Shown here in pieces: positions 57,405 through 64,000 of a stretch of DNA of 64,000 nt (positions are counted from its first letter, which is position 1; every line of letters starts with the position of its first letter). Below the pieces are notes generated by a model that was given only the letters and a program-made list of their open reading frames with translations, was not told where the DNA came from and did not search any database. Source of the DNA: Plecoglossus altivelis (lineage: Eukaryota > Chordata > Actinopteri > Osmeriformes > Plecoglossidae); the NCBI GenBank assembly GCA_036571765.1, contig BROE01000020.1, positions 17,202,134 through 17,266,133 of the forward strand, given 5' to 3'. The position numbers and the translations under genes are program-made.

Positions 57405-58135
57405 GTGAGGCTGAAGGAGACATGGCACTAGACGTGGTGGCGGGGGCGGCGGTGTTGTGTGTGTGGTGGGGGTGTGGTGGGGGTGGGCAGGGGTTGAGGT
57501 GATAACATGGAAAGGGAGACAGGGGGAAGGGAGACTGTAGCGCTGAGTAAAATGCGGCCGGGGCGGAATGTGTTTACACTTTGAACTCCGCCCGCTCGGT
57601 TGTGGGCTGTTGCCATGGAAACGCGCGGGGCTGTGGGAGCGAGGGTCCGGCGAGCGCGTCCAGGATGCACCTGCTTCGTCTTATCGCGTTTAACAACGTC
57701 GTTTTCATTTGCACCGCTAAGCACCGTGCGGGGATGTCTTGTATTAAAAAGATTTTCCATCAAAACGTCTCGTTTCAGTGGGGTTTTTTCTTTAAGAAAT
57801 GAGAATAATGTGTGCGTGGTCTGTCTGTGGTGTGTGTCTGAGTGTGTAAGTGTCTTTCGTTGTGTATGTGTGTCTGTTGTGTGTGTGTCGTCTGTCTGTG
57901 TGTGTGTTGCTGAGTGTGTATGTGTCTTTCTGTGTGTGTCTGTGTTGGTGCTGGTGGTCTGTGTTGTCTGTGCTGTCTGTGCTGCAACATGAAAAGTTTC
58001 CTAGCTGTGTTGTCTGTGCTGCAACATGAAAAGTTTCCTAGCTGTGTTGTCTGTGCTGTCTGTGCTGTGTGTGTGAGTGTGTCTTTGTGTGTGTGGTGTT
58101 GTTGTGTGTATGTCTGTTACCTGTGTAAACGAGCC
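57405..58135. repeat. GT-rich tracts and a 37-bp duplication
   Basis: G/GT-rich at 57,435-57,495. Unique CpG-rich sequence at 57,560-57,790, then GTGTGTCTGTGTTG-type sequence at 57,810-58,110. Two copies of a 37-base unit containing GCAACATGAAAAGTTTCC lie about 57,980 and 58,017. Confidence 0.75.
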
Positions 58136-59515
58136 CAGAGAATTTACACAGACGCGTCAATCAGTGCGCTGTAAATCTAAAGCCCGTTCAAATCATACGT
58201 GTAAATCCTTGACTTGAATGTAATGTTATACTAGCAACTGCTTAATATGGGGGCCGCGATCTCTGTTAACACAATCCGATGTCTACATGAAAGGGCCGCA
58301 CCTCAATCTGAAATGAATTACCATCCTCTCAGTCATGTTCTAAAGCCCCTTTTCTGTTCTTTTAGAAGAGCAGTGCACACTACGCTTGTCTGACAGCCAG
58401 GGCTTTTAATGGTCAGGATCACTTTCCAAAACGCACCGCGGATCGCAGCTGTCACAGTGAGTGTTCTACAACCTGTCTGTTCCAATGAGAAAGTGTGACA
58501 CAGAGAGCCCTGCCAAGACGACGACCATTACCCACCCGGTTCCACTCCGAACTTCACCACTCGGTGGCGTACTCGTATACTTCGACCAAACTTATAACCC
58601 GCGACCTCCCCCTACTTACAAGCCGGGTCAGACGTCAATAGACCCGGGTATCGCGGTGTGTGCGCCAGTTCTTGGTCCGTGAAATGCTCGACTCCGTGTC
58701 TTGTCGTCGTGTGTTCTTTGATCTTAAAATTTTGTAATTCGCGACATCCCCCTTGCATAGAAGCGTATCGTAACAGTGTCTCAAATTCAAAACCAAAGAA
58801 GGTCATATTCGCCGTTCCCTTTTTAGATATATATGCGTTCGGCCGATCAACTCACTTCCTAATCGCACTAGATCTGCGAACACAAGAGTCAACGATACTT
58901 AAAATAAGAAGTGTGCCTCTACCCCGGTAACTCGTAGCACTCTGAGCCAGACATACCATGCCGAGCTAACACTCCAATCGGCGCGTGGTGGACTGTAGGG
59001 AAGGGACAGCGAAATGGTTATCCTCCGAAAAGATTACTTTGGGGGGGAGGGGGGGGGGGAGGGGGGGGGGGTAGGTGCTGAAAGCCCAAAGGACGATGCT
59101 CTGGGATCCGAATAAATCCCCTCTTTTAAATCTGAATCCGTGTAGCAGATGTCCTCCCCCACTAATTAGCAGCCAAGCAGTCAACTCCAAAGTTCCGTAA
59201 AAGGACCATACAGAACTGGCTGCTACATTTCAGATTCACTTTTCATCGTTACACAAGGTCTCGCCGGCCAAACACAAACCATCGCCGTTCGGCCGAGAGG
59301 ACCGTCTTGTTGTCTTAGAGACGCACAAAGTGTATGTTTCCGACCCACCTCCGTGACCCACGCCTACTCTTCAACGAAGCTCCGTGGGTAAATAACATGT
59401 TTTCTGAATCCAGGCTGGATCCTGCTTGCTGCTGAGATCATTTGATTTGAGCCGCTGAGCTGCTGATGGAGCAACGTGTTGTTTGTGGAGCTCTGTGATG
59501 GCCTCTCGCTGCCTC
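58136..59515. other. CpG-rich unique sequence, no gene recognised
   Basis: 58,430-58,960 is unusually rich in CpG with almost random composition. Open frames of 73 and 90 codons occur but look non-coding. A G-homopolymer segment broken by single A residues lies at 59,041-59,070. No RNA gene or transposon seen. Confidence 0.4.
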
Positions 59516-60250
59516 CTCTCTACCCTCCCTCCCAAACACACTCACTCTCACTGCCTCCTCCCTGCCCTCCCTCCCTCCCAAACACACTCGCTCTCACTGC
59601 CTCGTTTGTTCACCCTCCCCATGCTCTCTCTCGCTTTCTCTCTCCACCTCTATTGCCTCTCTCTTTCCTTTTCTTCCCTCTTTCTCTCTCTACCTCTATC
59701 CCCTCTCTCTCCTCTCCTCTTTCTCTCTCCTATCTCTCCCAAGTTCTCTCACCCTCTCTCTGTCTCTCTCCCTCTCCCCCTCCCTCTCCACCCGCTCTGT
59801 CCTCTCTCGGCCATTTCCTCTATCTCCTTATCTACTCAGCCACCCTTGTCCTTCGCCTCGTCCTCCCGCCTGTCACACAGCAACTTCTATTTCTCCTTGG
59901 CTGTCATAAAGGGCAATATGGGGCTGTCAGTCACACCGACACTCAGTGGCAGGCAGGTTTGTTGTAGTTCTTTCCACGCAGAGCTATATACTTCTTTTCC
60001 CAGCAAGCATCAGTGGCTGAGCGGAGTCAGAATGAGATGGACGTGTCTGCCACACAGAACCTGGAAGAGAAGAGAGAGACAGAAAGAGAGAGAGAGAGAG
60101 ATAGATAGATAGATAGAACAGGGTTGAGAAAGTAGAGAGAAAGAGAGAGCCATTATAGGGATGAGAGAGCGATAGAATAGGGGTGAATTGAGACAGAGGA
60201 AAAAAGGAGGAAGAACAGAGGCAAAGAGAAAGGAGGAGAGAGAGACCAGT
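59516..60250. repeat. CT-rich block and GA/GATA microsatellite
   Basis: Polypyrimidine with two CCTCCCAAACACACTC copies at 59,528 and 59,573, CT-rich to 59,810, unique sequence to 60,065, then GAGAGA and (GATA)n at 60,070-60,116 and GA-rich to 60,245. Confidence 0.8.
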
Positions 60251-60995
60251 GAAAATAAGACCCTGGAGATTCTACTATATGAATAAATGTAAATGTATTC
60301 ATATGAAAGGTCGTGACCTCTCCTTCTAGATCCACAGTTCTGAGAACTTCCCCCAGATTCTCCTACTGGAACGTTCACTTAGTCAAACAAATCACCTTCC
60401 TGTTCCCACCCATGTGCTTGAACAGGGATCAGCATCCGTGACAGGAATATCCTATCGCCTTTGGACACCAGAAAGTAGACGTGCAGCCTCTGGATCCTAC
60501 AGACTCTAGGAAATAGACTGTGTGTGCAAGAAATGGACTATGTGTGCAAGAAATGGACTATGTGTACAGGAAATGGACTATTTGCACATGTACAGCACAA
60601 GAGCCATGAGTGTTGAAATAGACCACTGAATACTTAACATGTTGATAATATACATTGAACCAGACAAGCATCCAATCAGTGCTGAAGCCTACGTGAAATG
60701 CACAAATATATTCACAACATAATTCTATACAATGCAATTCCACAGTCTTATCTGTCAGAGTCAGAAGGATGTTTTGATCTTTGTCGAGTTCAGCGGTTCA
60801 CGTGTTTCATCCTGCCGCTGTGTATCAAGGCGTCGCTCCCTCGCTGTTCTCTCCTTCCACACTCTGTTCTTCTCTTCCTCTGGTCCTCTTCACCAGCGTC
60901 GCAGCAGAGTTGGGCCAGTGCCGCTTGACTGCATCCCAGAGACACGCAGGATCAGTATTCAAGGTGGGAGCTCCCTCCCTGTTTGTACAGCCTTG
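60251..60995. other. Unique sequence with a 20-bp triplicate
   Basis: Three copies of a 20-base unit, AAGAAATGGACTATGTGTGC and variants, lie at 60,529-60,588. The rest is unique, with no gene recognised. Confidence 0.6.
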
Positions 60996-60996
60996 T

Positions 60997-61041
<45 letters not shown>

Positions 61042-61110
61042 TGTAGTGTGTGTGTGTGTGTGGTGTGGTGTGTTGTGTTGTGTGTGGGTGTGTTTGTGTT
61101 TGCGTGGTGG
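60996..61110. repeat. (GT)n microsatellite
   Basis: Pure GT at 60,997-61,040, followed by interrupted GTGTTGTG sequence. Confidence 0.9.
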
Positions 61111-61689
61111 ATGAAACGCAACTATCCTCAGATACAGATGTAACCATGTATTTTCAGTGATCAAAATGAATGAACTCCCTCCGATGTAATATCTCCATGG
61201 CCAGGAAGCACTTCTAGCAGATGGTTAGGAAAGGGACAGGAGAGTTGGGATAAGGAAGAGAGGGGGGGAGTGAGGGGGAGAGAGATCAGCGCACAAGAGA
61301 GGGAGGGAGGGACTGGCACCTGGTACAGGGGATGGGCACTACTTATTCAAGGAGAGTTATGTTAGAGGGGGGATGTCAAAGCCGACTCGACCTTTGTCGC
61401 TTTAATAAGCGTAGGAAGATAGGGGAAGTTAGAGACTAGGTACATAAGGAAGAGATGATGGGGTGAAGGGGGAGGCAGAGAAGGAAGGGTATAAGGAAGA
61501 CGGGGAGGAGGGGACCAGGGAGGTAAATTGAGGATTGGAGAAGAGTATTAGTGATATAAAGGAGGACTGGAATGGGTTAAGTGCAGGGAGTGTATGACAA
61601 AGTTGTGTGTTTCTCTTTTGTATTTGATTGTTTCCGGGTCTCCTTTTGCTCGTGTAAGGAAGACCTTTGTTTCTCATAGTACAGGTGCA
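61111..61689. other. Unique and G-rich sequence, no gene
   Basis: GGGAGGGA-type words at 61,258-61,310 and GGA-rich words at 61,440-61,520. Nothing recognisable. Confidence 0.45.
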
Positions 61690-62580
61690 ATGTGCACACA
61701 CCACAAGGTAAGATGTGTTGTTCCACGCCATCCGAAGGGCAAGGTATGTTCATCCACACCAAGGTAAGACTGAGTGTTTCACCATCCAGCGCAGGTAAGA
61801 ATGTTGTTCACGACACAACAGGGTAACAGCATTCTTGTTCCACGACATCCACAGGATAAAAAGTGGTGCCACACCAATGGTATAGGAAAGTGTGTTCACA
61901 CCAAGGTAAGGAAGTGTGTCGTCTACACACATCAGGTCAGAGAGTGTGTACACACACCGCAGTAAGAGAAGATGTGGTTCGAAATACATCCACAGTAAGG
62001 CAAGTGTGTTCACACACCACAGGTAAGAAGTGTGGTTCACCCCTGGAAGGTAGAAGTGTGTGTTCAACACACGCAGGTAAGAATAGTGTTAACACATCGC
62101 GCATGTAAGATTTTGTTCAAGGACAGCCACAGGTAAGTCAATGTTCAACCAAACAGAGAATCAGTTCACAACACAAGGTAAGAAGTCGTGTTCACTGAGC
62201 CACCACACTGTTAAGGTTAATGTATCATGTTGTTCAAAACGCCCACGGTAAGTGATGTTTGTCACACAACCACAGGTAGTACTGTTTGTTCCACACCACC
62301 ACAAGGTGAAGTTGTATATGTTTCCCACACAAAAAAGGTTTAAGATAATTGTGTTCACACATACAGGTACGAACAGGTTATGCTTCAGGAGCAGTGCGGT
62401 AGATGTTTGTTAAACTTACCACAGAAGATGTTTGTTCCCACGATATGTACACACAAGGTAAGAGTGTGTTTACAATCAACCAACAGTTAAGATGTTGTGT
62501 GTTCACACACACAGGTAAGATGTGTGTTCACACACCACAGTAAGATATATGTTACACATCCGAGAGTTAGGAATGTGTGA
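61690..62580 (+). repeat. Degenerate minisatellite of splice-donor-like units
   Basis: About thirty imperfect units of roughly 26-32 bases. The consensus is near CAGGTAAGATGTGTGTTC followed by ACACACCA. Each unit combines the palindrome-like TGTGTTCACACA with a 5' splice-site word. GGTAAG occurs eleven times exactly, with many near misses. Units differ by frequent single-base indels. Confidence 0.85.
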
Positions 62581-64000
62581 TTTCCTCACCCACTCACTAT
62601 AACCTCACAGGTTATTGTTAAAACGTATTCTCCTTTCTTTCGAGTCTGCAGGGTGTCTCAACTAGATAATACCTGGACGGTTTTTATCTGTCTTCTTACT
62701 GCAATGTAACGAATGGAATGTAGGCCAGGAATTATTATGGTGAGTATTCTATGAAACACAAGAGAGTGAACCGGAAGAAAAACAAAGGCCATTTCCAACA
62801 TAAAATAATCGGAATGACAAGACGGAATCCTTTCTTGAAGGCTGCGGTCAAGGACTCGGAAACAGTTAAAGGAAGCCAAACCTAGCGGCATCTGAATCAT
62901 TAACCTTTGCTCCCTGTTTACGAGCGCCAGAAACAGCGTCTCTCTTGGCATGCTGGGCTGCAGAGTCCAGTCTATTCTCTCTCAACCACAAATCGTACCA
63001 GTCTCACAGGAGGTGAGCACAGATCCCAAGGAAATCAGGTGCGTATGTAAATAAGGATTTGAGCCGTATTTTGGACTAACAGTGGGTATGGCTGCGCTAA
63101 TGGCATGCCAGGAAAGCAGATGTTTATGACAGCAGGTAGCTAATACCAGTCTGTGGGGACAGTGATTCTCCCAAATGCCTGTATTACAGTCAGAAATATT
63201 ATCCACGTCTGTTTTCACTGTTACTGGAAAAGAGTCCTGTTGGTGTATGACAGTACAATACATCGCTAATTGGGTGTTTTTTTTTGTTTTTTTGCTGATT
63301 ACCTTGACGTTTTTGCAGCGCAACGCTACACTTTGTGTGAAGTGCAATCCTGTCAGCAACACGCAGTGCCAACACACAAGCTAATTGCGGCGTGTGTCAG
63401 TGGTGTGAGAACACACACTGCTCTGCCGCAGTGCCAGGCTGTGTGTGTGTGTGCGTGCGTGTGTGTATGTGTGTGTGTGTGTGTGTGTGCCCGTGGTGTG
63501 ACAACATGTAGCGGGACCTGCTGGACTTCAGCTCCTATCTACTGCTGCCTCTTCTGCCAGTGGGTCAACTGTGACGGATCCCAGAAAGCAGACCTATGCA
63601 AATCTGGATGATGTCATGCACGTGACAGACAGATCTGTCGCCCAATCCGTGGGTATCACCAGCGGGGAGGGGGTGGGCTTATGAAGGCTCTAGGGATCTG
63701 CAGGCCTGGGCTTAACCAAAATGTCATGTTCTCCACCCAAAAAGATGATGTCAGAATCGTGCATTTGAGTGTCAAAAGGAGGGAGATTGTCGTGTTGGTT
63801 ACAATGGGAGTTCCCTTCGATCCCTTGTCGGTAGTATAATGCATTTCAACACACAATAGAGGAGTGGTTTTGTCACGCGGGTGGAGGTTCCTCTCGTGTG
63901 CTGAGGGCTATGGACGGGCGCGCGTGAAGGCGTTCCTTTCTTTTCCCTCTCGATCCGGCCTCAGGTCGGTCAGGAACGGTTAAGTGCTGCGGAGTTTGGA
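62581..64000. other. Unique sequence with one GT tract, no gene recognised
   Basis: Mostly complex, AT-balanced sequence with (GT)n at 63,439-63,491. Open frames up to 131 codons on either strand look non-coding and match no family I recognise. It may be intron or intergenic sequence of a neighbouring gene. Confidence 0.4.

Noticed and set aside
1..64000. Transposons (Tc1/mariner, hAT, LINE, LTR) and tRNA or rRNA genes
   Set aside because: I looked for transposase or reverse-transcriptase-like frames, terminal inverted repeats and tRNA box motifs and found none that I could support. Diverged copies could be missed by eye.

Overview
The window is vertebrate nuclear DNA, most likely from a ray-finned fish. 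It holds one gene that can be identified with confidence, dystroglycan (dag1), on the + strand. The evidence is a two-exon coding structure with GT-AG splice sites, a dystroglycan protein of about 890 residues, and very high microsatellite content. The dystroglycan reads as fish-like. The density of (CA)n, (CT)n and GGA arrays would suit a codfish-type genome, but that is only a guess. No prokaryotic features are present.

Layout. 1-19.7 kb: no recognisable gene; dense simple repeats and short minisatellites (13, 13, 16, 24 and 32 bp units) between unique stretches, one assembly gap at 14,328-14,475, and one good enhancer-like non-coding block (8.19-8.32 kb). 19.8-21.07 kb: CpG-rich block ending in a strong splice donor, a candidate promoter and non-coding first exon for dag1. 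21-40.7 kb: repeats, a 24-copy 26-bp minisatellite, a 70-nt C tract, a C-rich CCTCCCAGC array, and a second gap at 36,643-37,609. 40,704-52,236: dag1, with a 5'UTR segment carrying a 13-codon upstream ORF, coding exon 1 (40,979-41,389), an 8.6-kb repeat-rich intron, and coding exon 2 (49,972-52,236). 52.2-54.97 kb: probable 3'UTR with two AATAAA signals. 55.3-57.4 kb: two possible exons of an unidentified + strand gene, with a 40-bp minisatellite between them. 57.4-64 kb: repeats and CpG-rich unique sequence, including an array at 61.7-62.6 kb whose units keep recreating a 5' splice-site consensus.

Function. Dystroglycan is made as one precursor and cut into a secreted-side alpha subunit (laminin receptor) and a transmembrane beta subunit (binds dystrophin). 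Every processing and binding motif I looked for is intact, so the gene appears functional.

Both N gaps are flanked on either side by the same sequence, which points to unmerged contig ends (false tandem duplication). I found no novel multi-gene system. The most unusual items are the splice-donor minisatellite, the gap-flanking duplications, the upstream ORF, and the unidentified exons downstream of dag1.
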